Shown here one piece after another: positions 23,077 through 31,737 of a DNA stretch of 64,000 bases. Each line of letters opens with the position of its first letter. The first letter of the stretch is position 1. The notes beneath the pieces were generated by a model. That model did no database searches and was not told where the DNA came from. It saw only the letters and a list, made by a program, of their open reading frames with translations. The stretch comes from Nocardia aurantia. Lineage in GTDB: Bacteria; Actinomycetota; Actinomycetes; Mycobacteriales; Mycobacteriaceae. The stretch is taken from positions 124,001 to 188,000 of the forward strand of contig NZ_WEGI01000001.1 of the NCBI RefSeq assembly GCF_009604425.1. The letters run 5' to 3'. Made by a program: the position numbers and the translations under genes.

Positions 23077-23583
23077 ATGCTGCGACCCGAAGACAGTTTC
23101 GAGGTGTGGCGCAACATGTTTCGTGACCTTCACGGCTCGGCGTTTCACCTCGAAGTCCGGGACGAGTACCACGTACCGGCCGAAGACGAACGCCTACAGC
23201 GGTTCCTGCGGGGAGTACCGACGCCGACGCCGTGGTTGCCATGGCACGACCTCGTTCGCGAAACCGTCGAACGCGGCGTTGCGATGCAGCGCCTACGGGT
23301 CGTGACGGTCCCGCACTCGGACTATCAACGGTGGCTGTTGTCGGTCGCCGGGCGTGGGATCGAGGCTGGCGAAGACATCCGGTATCTGCCCCGACATCTC
23401 GCGGGAGAGGTTCCGCCGGACGACTGGTGGTTGATGGATGACCGAGTGGTGTTCAACCTGGTCGACGCGGCAGGGGCTCCCGCCGGCCTGGCGGTGTCCG
23501 AGGACCCACACATCGTCGGATACTGCCGCACAGTCCGGACTCGGCTCTGGGGCCTGGCAACCCCATACGCGGAATACCTGTGA
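23077..23583 (+). CDS. DUF6879 family protein
   Basis: This 168-residue protein has the DUF6879 pattern: an N-terminal FEVWRNMFRDLHGSAFHLEVRDEYHVPAEDERLQRFL, a central LRVVTVPHSDYQRWLL, a DDWWLMDD motif near residue 115 and a C-terminal YCRTVRTRLWGLATPYAEYL helix. ATG 23077 follows GAAGGGG. The function of the domain is unknown. Such genes are frequently paired with XRE/DUF5753 regulators in actinobacteria, and here the next gene is one, overlapping by 4 bases (GTGA). A toxin-antitoxin-like or regulatory partnership is an inference. Confidence 0.7.
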   Translation: MLRPEDSFEVWRNMFRDLHGSAFHLEVRDEYHVPAEDERLQRFLRGVPTPTPWLPWHDLVRETVERGVAMQRLRVVTVPHSDYQRWLLSVAGRGIEAGEDIRYLPRHLAGEVPPDDWWLMDDRVVFNLVDAAGAPAGLAVSEDPHIVGYCRTVRTRLWGLATPYAEYL

Positions 23584-24419
23584 ACGGCAGCTATTTCGAG
23601 GCACGGGAAGCTCTCGGGGCGCGTCTTCGAGAGCTTCGCCAACTAGCAGGGCTCTCGGGTGCCGACCTAGCCCGGCTGTGCGGCTGGCATCAAACCAAAG
23701 TGCCGAAGTTGGAGTATGGCCGGATCAAGCCGTCGCCGGACGACATCCGGGCGTACTGCACTCATTGTGATACAGCGGACGAGTTGCCGGATCTGCTGGC
23801 GTCGCTGAATACGCTCGAACTGGCGTACCTGGAGGTCAAGAAGTCGCTCAGTATCGGCACGCGGCGGCGGCAACGAACCGTGCTGCGTCAAGCCGAGCAG
23901 GCGGAGATCATCCGGATATTCAGCCCGAACCTCGTGCCTGGGTTCCTACAGACAGCCGAGTACGCAAGGGCGATACTCGCCGAAGTGGTTGAGTTCTACC
24001 AGGTGCCGAACAACGACATCGACGAAGGCGTATCCATTCGCCTGGAGCGGCAACAACTGTTGTACAAGCGAGAACACCGCTTTCACTTCCTGATCGGTGA
24101 GGCAGCGCTTCACACCCGAGTCGGGGACGATGCTGTCATGCTCGGACAGTTGGACCGGCTTTTAGCAGTCGTCGGTCTACCGAGAGTCGTTGTCGGGATG
24201 ATCCCGTTCAGGGGTGCCCCAGCGCTGCAAACCACGAACTTCACCATGTACGACAATCGGGTCGTGAACGTCGAAGCAGTGACGGCCGAACTGACCGTGA
24301 CCCAACCTCGTGAGATCGCTTTGTACGGGCGAGCATTCGACCTGCTCGCCTCGAAGTCGGTGATTGGAGAGCACGCCAGGGCGCTCATCTGTGCCGCCCT
24401 GGACGACTTGGCGCACTAG
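23580..24419 (+). CDS. XRE-family regulator with DUF5753 domain (Scr1 antitoxin-like)
   Basis: This 279-residue protein has an N-terminal helix-turn-helix (LGARLRELRQLAGLSGADLARLCGWHQTKVPKLEYGR, residues about 12-48). A DUF5753 domain fills residues 100-270, with IRIFSPNLVPGFLQTAEYARAIL, RLERQQLLY and VVVGMIPF motifs. Related proteins are annotated as Scr1-family toxin-antitoxin regulators. Translation is coupled to the upstream DUF6879 gene. It is the only intact DNA-binding regulator apparent in the element and may control its maintenance genes. Confidence 0.82.
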   Translation: MNGSYFEAREALGARLRELRQLAGLSGADLARLCGWHQTKVPKLEYGRIKPSPDDIRAYCTHCDTADELPDLLASLNTLELAYLEVKKSLSIGTRRRQRTVLRQAEQAEIIRIFSPNLVPGFLQTAEYARAILAEVVEFYQVPNNDIDEGVSIRLERQQLLYKREHRFHFLIGEAALHTRVGDDAVMLGQLDRLLAVVGLPRVVVGMIPFRGAPALQTTNFTMYDNRVVNVEAVTAELTVTQPREIALYGRAFDLLASKSVIGEHARALICAALDDLAH

Positions 24420-25579
24420 TTCGGCTATCTAAGGTGATGAGGTCTGTTGAGGCGTAGCCAAATGCGTGTGAGGTTCGTCACCTTCGCGGCCGGGCTCCGG
24501 TAAGTTCACTGCGGCTCATATAGGTCTGTTTGGCAACTTATTTGAACTTTTCAGAGTTCTAACGCCTGGTCCCGCGCCCCGCGCTCGTCAGTCCCTTCCG
24601 GCTGTTCGTGGTGTTATGTCCCCCAATAAGGGGTTAGCTCGCCTCATTTTCGTGTTAGTTCGATGCTCTTGCACGAATGTCAAGGCGACACGCCGGGGAT
24701 AACGCCTCCATGGCGGGTGTGCCTTACTTTTGGTCCTTTCTTCCTCGAATTCACCCAAATTGGGTCCTTGACCGGGCCGGATTTGCCGGGATGATGGATA
24801 TCAGGGGACTGACAACCTGAATGCAGGATGAGAGGAAGGATTCAGAGCGTCGTGTCGGTGTCCTGTGCGCTGGCGCGGATCGGTCGAGGGGGCCGTACGG
24901 CGATCCCGATCCGTTCAGCCGGTGAATCCAGTTTTCTGCCGTGGGGGCCGTTCCGGCGAGCTGTGAGCTTCGTCATACCGCTGACGGTGGATGACGGCTG
25001 CGGATATCCCGTGAGGTGTCCAGCTGTTCCCGTGGAGTTCCCGCGTTCCCGCGAGTCCAACTATTCCGCGCCAGCGCTCGGCCGGATTTTCGATCTCGCA
25101 CAGGTTGTAGGAGGCGGGCTGGTTGATGTCGGTGGCCGGTGCTGTGATGATGGTGTGGAACGAAAGGTGACCGAATGGCCGATTGACCGCTGAGAGTTTC
25201 GTGGCTGTCCCCCCGCTGGAACGAGGGGACAGCGTGAACGAAAAATTCACTCCACAGGATTATCGGGTACGCAGCCCTACCTTTGGAGTCCCGTTTTCCA
25301 TTCTTTAGCAGAACCGGAGTTCTGCCATGTCCAGAGTAATACATACATGCCTGCTGCAACACCGGTACCGGGGTTTCGGCCCGTCCGTCAGGGACGGCTC
25401 GGTCTGGTCGGGCGAGCGCGGCGTGTGTGGCCTCCCGGTGTGGTCGTCTCCGTTTCCGCTGTTCACGGCGCTGCTGTGGCTCGGGGTCGCAGGGTGAGGG
25501 GTGCCGTGACAGTGCCCCCTTCGTGTTCGTGTCGAGTGTCGACACGGATGGAAATGATCACAACCGAAAGGCGGCCATC
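24420..25579. other. 1.16-kb gene-poor region of the element, candidate cis-acting locus
   Basis: No convincing gene is seen on either strand; long frames here have poor composition. Features include CCCC-AATAA-GGGG near 24622, the palindrome ACCCAAATTGGGT (24753-24765), a pyrimidine-rich tract near 24727-24746 and GTGTCGACAC (25536-25545) just before the Pra-like gene. The region is less GC-rich than its flanks. A replication origin, transfer site or long regulated promoter region would fit its position before the pra-traB-rep block. Confidence 0.55.
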
Positions 25580-26047
25580 ATGGCTGAGCAGCAAGGACAA
25601 AACCAGACCAATAATCCGCGGTCGGCGTTTCGATACCCGGTCGCTTTCGAAGAGTTCTATGCCGCTGGGCTATATCAGATGGGGCCGGTGCGTCCGGACA
25701 CGGTGTACACCGGTGATCCGAACCGGCCCGGCCCGCAGCAGCGGGATCCGGTGACGGGCCTGTGGGTGTGGAAAGCGTCGGTGACCGACCCCGGTGAGCC
25801 GAACTCCCGCCGACGCAGCTACGACATTCTGTTGCTGTCGGAGACGGAACCGGTACCGACCACCGATGAACTGTCGGCGGGGTTGCGGCCGATCGTGCTG
25901 GAAGGGCTGACCGTTCAGCCGCGCGTCGGAGGTCAGGGCGAATTCAAGTACCTGACCTACACCGTGCGAGCGGCGGGCTACGCACCGGCACCGGCACCGG
26001 CGGTGAGTGGCCGGGGAGGTGCGGGCTCGGGGCGTAACCAGTCCTGA
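25580..26047 (+). CDS. Pra-like activator of element replication, integration and excision
   Basis: This 155-residue protein resembles the small AICE proteins annotated as plasmid replication, integration and excision activators. It has an N-terminal beta region (FEEFYAAGLYQMGPVRP), the characteristic RDPVTGLWVWKASVTDP, a central ETEPVPTTDELSAGLRPIVLEGLTVQPRV and a final LTYTVRAAGYAP strand. The C-terminus is Ala/Pro/Gly-rich. ATG follows AAAGGCGG. It precedes the TraB-like and Rep genes on the same strand, as in pSAM2-type elements. The family match is from recalled motifs, not a search. Confidence 0.6.
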   Translation: MAEQQGQNQTNNPRSAFRYPVAFEEFYAAGLYQMGPVRPDTVYTGDPNRPGPQQRDPVTGLWVWKASVTDPGEPNSRRRSYDILLLSETEPVPTTDELSAGLRPIVLEGLTVQPRVGGQGEFKYLTYTVRAAGYAPAPAPAVSGRGGAGSGRNQS

Positions 26048-26177
26048 CCTGCTGAATCCGTAGTACCCGAACAGGCGGGTCCGCCTGTGGCCGTGATGGT
26101 GACCGGCGGACCCGCCCTGATTCCGCATGCCCGAAAACGGCTGCGCGACAGATTCATTCATGTTTTCGAAAGGTTCG

Positions 26178-27722
26178 ATGATGGTGAAATCCGCTGATTA
26201 TCGTCCGGTCCCGCAAGGACGGACGGATCTGATGAACGAGGTGGGGGAGGTGCTGTTCCTGCTGGTGGGCAAGCTGCTCGTCGGGCTGCTGGTGGTGGCC
26301 TGGTGGGCGGTGCTGTATCCGATGTTCTCGCTGCCGGTGGCTGCGGCGGTCGCGCTGGGCTGGTGGCAGGGGTGGCCGTACGGGGTAGCCGCCGGTGTCG
26401 CGGTGGTGGGGTGCTGGGTCGTGTGGCGGGTTCGGTGGCCGGTGTCGTTCGAACGGTGGGTGACCGGCCGGATCCGGCAGCGGTATTGGAAGTGGTTCCG
26501 CTACTCCAGTCGATGGATCAAGGTCATGGCGATGAACCGGCTCACAGCGGAACTGGATACGAAAGTGATTACGCCGTACCTGTTTTCGGCGCGGATCGGG
26601 CGTGTGGTGGATGTGCTGGAGGTCGGGTTGCCCTATGGGCAGAAGGTGGAGACCTGGGAAGCGCGGTCGGAGGAGTTGCGGCATTCGTTCCGGGCGGTCG
26701 GGGTCCGGGTGCGTCACGCGGTGTCGGGGCGGGTGCGCCTGGAGGTGATCCACACCGACATTCTCCGCAAACCGATCCCGCTGCCCCGCACGGTCGTGGA
26801 TGCGAGATCGGTTGACCTGGAAGCGGTTCCGATCGGTATGACGCAGCTGGGGAATCCGTGGCGGGTGGCGTTGCTGGGGACGCATGTCATGGTGGCGGGC
26901 GCGACGGGATCGGGCAAGGGATCGGTGGTGTGGTCGGTGATCGCCGGCCTCGGGCCTCGCATCGCGGAAGGATCCGCGGTGGTGTTCCTTTTGGACCCGA
27001 AGGCCGGGGTTGAGTTCGGTGCTGGGATGGACTGGTTCGACAAATTCGCCTACGACAACGGTAAAGGTGCGTTGGAGCTGCTGCGGGAGACAGCGCGGGT
27101 GATGATCCGGCGGATGAACCGGATGCGCCGGGCTTCCCGCAAGCTGATTCCGTCGGTGAAAGAGCCGTTGATCGTGCTGATCGTGGACGAGTTCGCGTCA
27201 CTGACCGAGTACTTCTCGGACAAGCGGATCAGGGACGAGATCCAACGGCTGCTCGGGTTGATCCTGACCATGGCCCGTGCGGCGGGCGTGGTGGTGATCG
27301 GGTGCCTGCAAGATCCGTCGAAGGAAGTGATGCGGCTGCGGCAGTTGTTCCCGACCCGGGTCGGCTTGCGGCTGTCGGAGGCTACACAGGTGGCGATGGT
27401 GTTCGGGCCGACCGGCCGGGATCGGGGCGCGTTGTGTGATCTGATCCCGCACACCACACCCGGTGTCGGCTACGTGCAGATCACACCGGGCGTCGACACC
27501 GAGGCTATCGGTGACAACGAGTCGGAAGAACAGGTCGCCGAAATCGAGCGGGTCCGTGCCTACTACGTGACCGACGACGATATCCGGTGGATCATGGCGA
27601 CCTACCCACGGCCGCGACGGTACACCGGCGACCAGGTTCCCGGCGGCGCGGCACCGGTCGACCTCGACGAGCATCTCTACCCCGAAGGCCGAGACGGAAA
27701 AGGCAAGGGGTACAACGAATAA
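26178..27722 (+). CDS. traB: FtsK/SpoIIIE-type DNA translocase (TraB-like transfer protein)
   Basis: This protein of about 514 residues has two hydrophobic helices near the N-terminus (VLFLLVGKLLVGLLVVAWWAVL and a second VAAAVALGWW region). The FtsK motor domain has Walker A GATGSGKGS near residue 241 and Walker B LIVLIVDEFA near residue 335. In AICEs the single FtsK-like TraB protein moves double-stranded DNA between mycelial cells, so one gene can suffice for conjugation. Start is ATG 26178 or 26181 after GAAAGG. Membrane anchoring plus the motor supports conjugative transfer; no relaxase is needed in that mechanism. Confidence 0.82.
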   Translation: MMVKSADYRPVPQGRTDLMNEVGEVLFLLVGKLLVGLLVVAWWAVLYPMFSLPVAAAVALGWWQGWPYGVAAGVAVVGCWVVWRVRWPVSFERWVTGRIRQRYWKWFRYSSRWIKVMAMNRLTAELDTKVITPYLFSARIGRVVDVLEVGLPYGQKVETWEARSEELRHSFRAVGVRVRHAVSGRVRLEVIHTDILRKPIPLPRTVVDARSVDLEAVPIGMTQLGNPWRVALLGTHVMVAGATGSGKGSVVWSVIAGLGPRIAEGSAVVFLLDPKAGVEFGAGMDWFDKFAYDNGKGALELLRETARVMIRRMNRMRRASRKLIPSVKEPLIVLIVDEFASLTEYFSDKRIRDEIQRLLGLILTMARAAGVVVIGCLQDPSKEVMRLRQLFPTRVGLRLSEATQVAMVFGPTGRDRGALCDLIPHTTPGVGYVQITPGVDTEAIGDNESEEQVAEIERVRAYYVTDDDIRWIMATYPRPRRYTGDQVPGGAAPVDLDEHLYPEGRDGKGKGYNE

Positions 27723-28022
27723 CAGCAATCCACAGGTCTGGCGGTGATCGTTGCTGCCGGGCCGGTCCCGGATCTGGTGGTCCGGGACGGCGTACTCTCG
27801 ATTCTGCCGTCTGGTGAATATCTGTTCAGTGTGTTTCGGCGGCTCTTGCGCGCTACAGCGCTCCGGTATTCGAGGCATCGTGTCGGCGGTGTCACATCCT
27901 TTCGAAACTTGTTCCGACAGTTGACTTCTCACTCCTTGATCTACAGCTGACACCGGTATCGGTCGACGTCGGCCGGTGCCGGTGCTGTGGGTCGTCATCG
28001 ACTGCGCGACAAGAGGTTTCGC
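27723..28022. other. Intergenic region before the Rep gene
   Basis: Three hundred bases with no convincing gene. It has an inverted repeat TCCCGGA (27766-27772) / TCCGGGA (27781-27787) and short repeats of CCGGT and TCGG before the initiator gene (27951-27980). An origin or Rep promoter could lie here. Confidence 0.45.
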
Positions 28023-29747
28023 ATGAACGAAATAGACGTGACCGAGGACGGCGGGCTGGGGGCGTCGTTCGATGAGGTGGCGGTGGCTACGGCGCAACGG
28101 TTCGGGGTGTGTATCCGGCCGATGGTCCTGGAACGCACCGACATCACTACCGGGGCAAGGGCTTTGGTGCCCGTGCCTTGTGGTTCCACGATGGAGGCGA
28201 AGTGCCCGGCGTGTGCGCGGAAGGCGAAAGCGCTGCGGCTGGCCCAGTGCCGGGAAGGCTGGCATCTGGATCACGAACCGCAGATCCCGCGTGCACGGCC
28301 GACCTACGATCAGACCGGCCTGATGTGCTACCGCGCCGATCTGATCGCGGCACTGGCCGATCCCGCCAACGCCCACGAGGCGAGCGAACTGCAAGAAGAG
28401 ATCGCATGGGCAGACCACGAACTGATCGCGTTGGGGATGCGTGGGAAAACGCCGGCGGTGCCCGACCCCGGTACCGGTGCGGACACGGACTCCACCGACA
28501 CGGACACAGACTCCACCGACACGGACATGGATGGGGAGGTGGATGCGGCCGGTGAGGGTGAGTCGCGGCGGCGGTCGACTCGTCGGCGTGAGGATGTCGC
28601 GGGGTTGCCGCGTCTGCCGGTCACCGATCGCACCATCGGCCATGAGTACGCGGGGAAGTACCTGCCGTCGATGATGATCACGCTGACGCTGGACAGCTAC
28701 GGGCACGTCCATTCCAGCGACGGCACCCCGGTGGACCCGGACTCCTACGACTATCGGCGGGCGGCGTGGGATGCGGTGTGGATCTCGCGGTTGTTCTCCC
28801 GCTGGGTACAGAACCTGCGGCGTGCGGTCGGCTGGAATGTCCAGTACTTCGCCAGCGTCGAACCGCAACGCCGGGGCGCACCCCATATCCATGTCGCGAT
28901 CCGTGGCGCGATCCCGCATCGGATCATCCGGCAGGTCACCGCGGCGACCTATCACCAAGTGTGGTGGCCGCACCCGGACCGTGTCGTCTACAGCGGTGAC
29001 CGGATGCCGGTGTGGGACAGGGAATCTCGGACGTTTCTCGATCCGTCGACGCGGGAACCGTTGCGGGATTGGGCGGCGGCGATGGAATCCACCTGGGACG
29101 ACGACACACCCGCGCATACGGTGACGTTCGGGGCGCAGGTGCATTCGAAGGGCATCCTCGGCGGCACCGAGGAAGTCACCCGGCATATCGGGTATCTGTG
29201 CAAGTACCTGACCAAATCCGTGTCCGAAGTCCTGGAAGCGAAAACCGTCCGCCAGCACGCGCACTACGACCGGCTACACGCCGCGCTGCGGATGACGCCG
29301 TGTTCGCCCCGGTGCGCGGTGTGGCTGCTGTACGGCATCGTCCCCAAGGGCGCCAACGCGCGGATGCAACCCGGTCAGTGCAAAGCGCGGGCGCACCGCC
29401 GCGAAACCCTCGGCCTGCCCGGTAACCGGGTGCTGACCTCGGAGCGGTGGACGGGTAAGACCCTCGGTGACCACAAGGCCGATCGGCTGGAATTCGTCCG
29501 CCGGACCCTCGCCGGCGTCGGCATCGACAAACCCGCCCCGGACCCGCGCGGCTTCACCTGGTCGACGGTGGCACCGGGCACGCGGATACCGTCGCGGGCG
29601 CAGCTGCTGTTGGCGGCCATCGCGGAACGGATCGCGTGGCGGGCCGAGTACGACCGGGCGATGCTGGCGGCGTACCCGGACGGTGGTGGCGGTCCACACG
29701 GGGGTGTCGGGGAAAATCGTTCGGCAACCGGACCGGTGACCTCATGA
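28023..29747 (+). CDS. repSA: RepSA-type replication initiator
   Basis: This 574-residue initiator resembles the RepSA proteins of actinomycete integrative elements. It has an N-terminal zinc-binding-like Cys cluster (CPACARKAKALRLAQC, near residue 61), and the rolling-circle HUH-type motif PHIHVAIRG near residue 287. A later GATCH-like helix region contains RHIGYLCKYLTKS near residue 390. Residues 150-195 form an acidic, low-complexity Asp/Thr spacer. ATG 28023 follows AAGAGG. Rolling-circle replication in the excised form is the known role. The downstream 69-residue gene overlaps its stop codon (ATGA). Confidence 0.8.
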   Translation: MNEIDVTEDGGLGASFDEVAVATAQRFGVCIRPMVLERTDITTGARALVPVPCGSTMEAKCPACARKAKALRLAQCREGWHLDHEPQIPRARPTYDQTGLMCYRADLIAALADPANAHEASELQEEIAWADHELIALGMRGKTPAVPDPGTGADTDSTDTDTDSTDTDMDGEVDAAGEGESRRRSTRRREDVAGLPRLPVTDRTIGHEYAGKYLPSMMITLTLDSYGHVHSSDGTPVDPDSYDYRRAAWDAVWISRLFSRWVQNLRRAVGWNVQYFASVEPQRRGAPHIHVAIRGAIPHRIIRQVTAATYHQVWWPHPDRVVYSGDRMPVWDRESRTFLDPSTREPLRDWAAAMESTWDDDTPAHTVTFGAQVHSKGILGGTEEVTRHIGYLCKYLTKSVSEVLEAKTVRQHAHYDRLHAALRMTPCSPRCAVWLLYGIVPKGANARMQPGQCKARAHRRETLGLPGNRVLTSERWTGKTLGDHKADRLEFVRRTLAGVGIDKPAPDPRGFTWSTVAPGTRIPSRAQLLLAAIAERIAWRAEYDRAMLAAYPDGGGGPHGGVGENRSATGPVTS

Positions 29748-29953
29748 CCGTGCCGGAGGAACGGGTCTCGGCGGCGGGGCGGATGGTGGTCGGGCCGACC
29801 AGCGAGCACACCCGTCGGATGGTCGCGGAAAGCCGGTTGCGGCAGGGGCTCCCGGCGCGGATCGACAACCCTGCGGTGATCGAATCGCTGGCGTTGTTCC
29901 TGCGCAATGCGCTGGCCACCCTCGATCAGGATGACCAGCGCCGATCCGCGTAA
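29744..29953 (+). CDS. Small protein coupled to Rep; candidate recombination directionality factor
   Basis: This 69-residue, charged, helical protein starts with an ATGA overlap on the rep stop codon. It contains RRMVAESRLRQGLPARIDNPAVIESLALFLRN. It ends 10 bases before the convergent recombinase gene. In pSAM2-like elements the slot between rep and int is filled by xis, and serine integrases need a directionality factor for excision, so this is a plausible candidate. No sequence motif proves it. Confidence 0.55.
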   Translation: MTVPEERVSAAGRMVVGPTSEHTRRMVAESRLRQGLPARIDNPAVIESLALFLRNALATLDQDDQRRSA

Positions 29954-29963
29954 CCGGGTGCGG

Positions 29964-31685
29964 TTACAGCTCTCGCCAGACGACTTCGACGGCGGTCTCA
30001 TCGAACCGCCATGTCTTGCGGTTCTGGTCGACCCATTTGGCCGCGTAGACGTTGACCGGTTTCACGATGACTTTCTCGATCAACCGGGCCGCTGCCTCGT
30101 GCCGCCAGCGCGGACCCTTGTCCGCCCATGCCTTCCGCAACTCGCCGGGGGTGGAACCGATGTCGGCCAGTACCGCCAGCGCTTGAACACTGCGCAGCGA
30201 ATCCTGTTCGGCACGAAGTGTTTTCAACGTGGCTTTCAGTCCGGTGATGGTGCGGTCGATGACACGGAGGTCGTATTCGTCACCGCCACCGGAGAGGGCC
30301 TCGGTGCGTCGGTCGGCTTCCGCGTCCAGATTCCCGGTCGTCAGTTCGATGCGCTGTTGCAACTGGGCGATCCGCGCCGCGTGGTCGTTGCCGCGATCCA
30401 GCCGCGCGAGGATCTGCGGGTTCTCGTACTCGGCGATGACGGCCTGAGCCACGAACATCTCCAGCGCCCCCGCGTCCCGGAACACCCGGCCGCACCCGCA
30501 CACGGTCTTCTTCGAATCCTTGGCCTGGCATTTGTAGCGGCGCTGCCTGATCGGGCCGTTCTTCCCCTTGCGCTCCAGAACGGTCCCGATCATCCACGCA
30601 CCGCAGACCTGTCCAGCCCGCTCGGCCTGCTCGGGCCAGATGCCGCCGCACTCGACGAGCCCGGTCAGCCAGTACTCGCCGTGACGCTGGCGGGGACGAT
30701 CAGGGTCGGTCTCGCGCCGGTGGGCTCTGAGCGCGATACGCATAGCGTCCTGCTCGTCGCGAGTGAACACCGCAGGCCATTGCGCACGATGCCGGGTGCC
30801 GGTGCGTTCATGCACGCGGATGCCGTTGCCTTCCGGGTTGTTCAGGCATTCGCACCGCCGGCCACCTGCGTCGGTGTGTTCGCCGAGGTCGTAGGCTACG
30901 TACGCCTCCATCAGCAGCGTCTCAGCGAAATGACCGACCCGCCACATCTTCCCGGCGGAGGTGGTCACTCCCCGGGCGTTCCAATCGCTGATGATCGTGG
31001 TCTGACTCTCCCCGTTGAGCACCCGGTCACGACCTTCGTGCAGAACCTTGATCTCGGCCTCACGTACGGCGCACCGATCGAGGATCTCGGCACCGGTAAT
31101 CGGGTGGATACCAACGACTTTGCCGTACCCGTAACGGCGTGCACCGCCCTGCATCACCCCTTTCGCCGCTTCCTCGGTCATCCGATCGAGCAGGTTCTCG
31201 GTGTTGGTCTCCCGGTACTCGGCGGCTTCGGCGACCTTCACCATGAAATTCTTGCGCCCGGCACCGGTGGTCAGGTCGTACTCGGTGTCCTTCATGAACA
31301 CATACCGCACACCCCTGTCTCGCCCGAGCTTCATCAGCTCGTTGCCCAGGTCGTAATCGCGGGCCAACCGCGCCACGTCACGGGCAAGGACGATCTTCGC
31401 CGGTCCGCGCGTCACCAGTGGCAGCACTTCCCGCAACGCAGGCCGATCCGCGTCCGCGCCCGACAGATCGTTGTCACAGAAGATCCGCGCCAACGGAAGC
31501 CCTTTGCGGGCAGCGTGATTCACCTGATTCTTCGCCTGCAACTGCACCCCCTCGGCGCGGTCCTTCTCATCCCGGGAGATACGGACATAGCCGTACACCC
31601 ACAACGCGGGATCGACATCGGCCACAGCAGTAGCCAGCGCAGCATTGATCTCCACCAACCAGGCGGGTTCCGTGTTTCGAGCCAT
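29964..31685 (-). CDS. int: Large serine recombinase (site-specific integrase)
   Basis: This 573-residue protein has an N-terminal resolvase/invertase catalytic domain with Ser37 in YGYVRISRDE, ARLARD, and the KLGRDRGV helix. A recombinase domain follows (AAKGVMQGGARRYGYGKV, near residue 185). A zinc-ribbon region has CGGIWP, CGAWM and CQAKDSKKTVCGCGRVF, between residues about 345 and 400. The C-terminus has a coiled-coil-like segment (about 430-520). This is the architecture of phiC31-type integrases. It lies at the right end of the element, reading away from the right junction, with attR only 18-43 bases upstream of its start. Confidence 0.9.
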   Translation of the reverse strand: MARNTEPAWLVEINAALATAVADVDPALWVYGYVRISRDEKDRAEGVQLQAKNQVNHAARKGLPLARIFCDNDLSGADADRPALREVLPLVTRGPAKIVLARDVARLARDYDLGNELMKLGRDRGVRYVFMKDTEYDLTTGAGRKNFMVKVAEAAEYRETNTENLLDRMTEEAAKGVMQGGARRYGYGKVVGIHPITGAEILDRCAVREAEIKVLHEGRDRVLNGESQTTIISDWNARGVTTSAGKMWRVGHFAETLLMEAYVAYDLGEHTDAGGRRCECLNNPEGNGIRVHERTGTRHRAQWPAVFTRDEQDAMRIALRAHRRETDPDRPRQRHGEYWLTGLVECGGIWPEQAERAGQVCGAWMIGTVLERKGKNGPIRQRRYKCQAKDSKKTVCGCGRVFRDAGALEMFVAQAVIAEYENPQILARLDRGNDHAARIAQLQQRIELTTGNLDAEADRRTEALSGGGDEYDLRVIDRTITGLKATLKTLRAEQDSLRSVQALAVLADIGSTPGELRKAWADKGPRWRHEAAARLIEKVIVKPVNVYAAKWVDQNRKTWRFDETAVEVVWREL

Positions 31686-31702
31686 GACACCAGGCTACGG
31701 AT

Positions 31703-31737
31703 GTAGTGGGTACGTTGAAGGTCGCTGGACTGTCGGT
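31703..31737. other. attR of the serine-recombinase element
   Basis: Right junction. The element arm GTAGTGGGTA (31703-31712) is 14 bases from the proposed crossover GG at 31727-31728. The chromosomal sequence resumes with ACTGTCGGTGGAC and continues the XRE gene. Rejoining at GG restores the frame of the interrupted gene exactly. Confidence 0.75.

Larger units (their letters stand above)
18353..31728 (+). mobile_element. 13.4-kb integrative (probably conjugative) actinomycete element with serine recombinase
   Basis: The segment splits an XRE gene and carries an element backbone: serine recombinase (29964-31685), RepSA-type initiator (28023-29747), Pra-like activator (25580-26047) and FtsK/TraB-type translocase (26178-27722). 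These are the modules of AICEs such as pSAM2. Most AICEs use a tyrosine integrase and a tRNA gene; this one uses a serine recombinase and a protein gene. Its base composition is visibly lower in GC in several non-coding stretches than the flanks. Cargo includes a DUF6879/XRE pair, a histidine phosphatase, a secreted protein and several unknown genes. All backbone frames are open, so it may still be mobile. Confidence 0.88.

Noticed and set aside
24973..25545. A 190-codon minus-strand frame in the gene-poor region
   Set aside because: It is His/Arg-rich with no family resemblance and no plausible start signal.
18381..31702. tRNA gene as an integration target or cargo
   Set aside because: No cloverleaf-like sequence was seen at either junction; the target is a protein gene.
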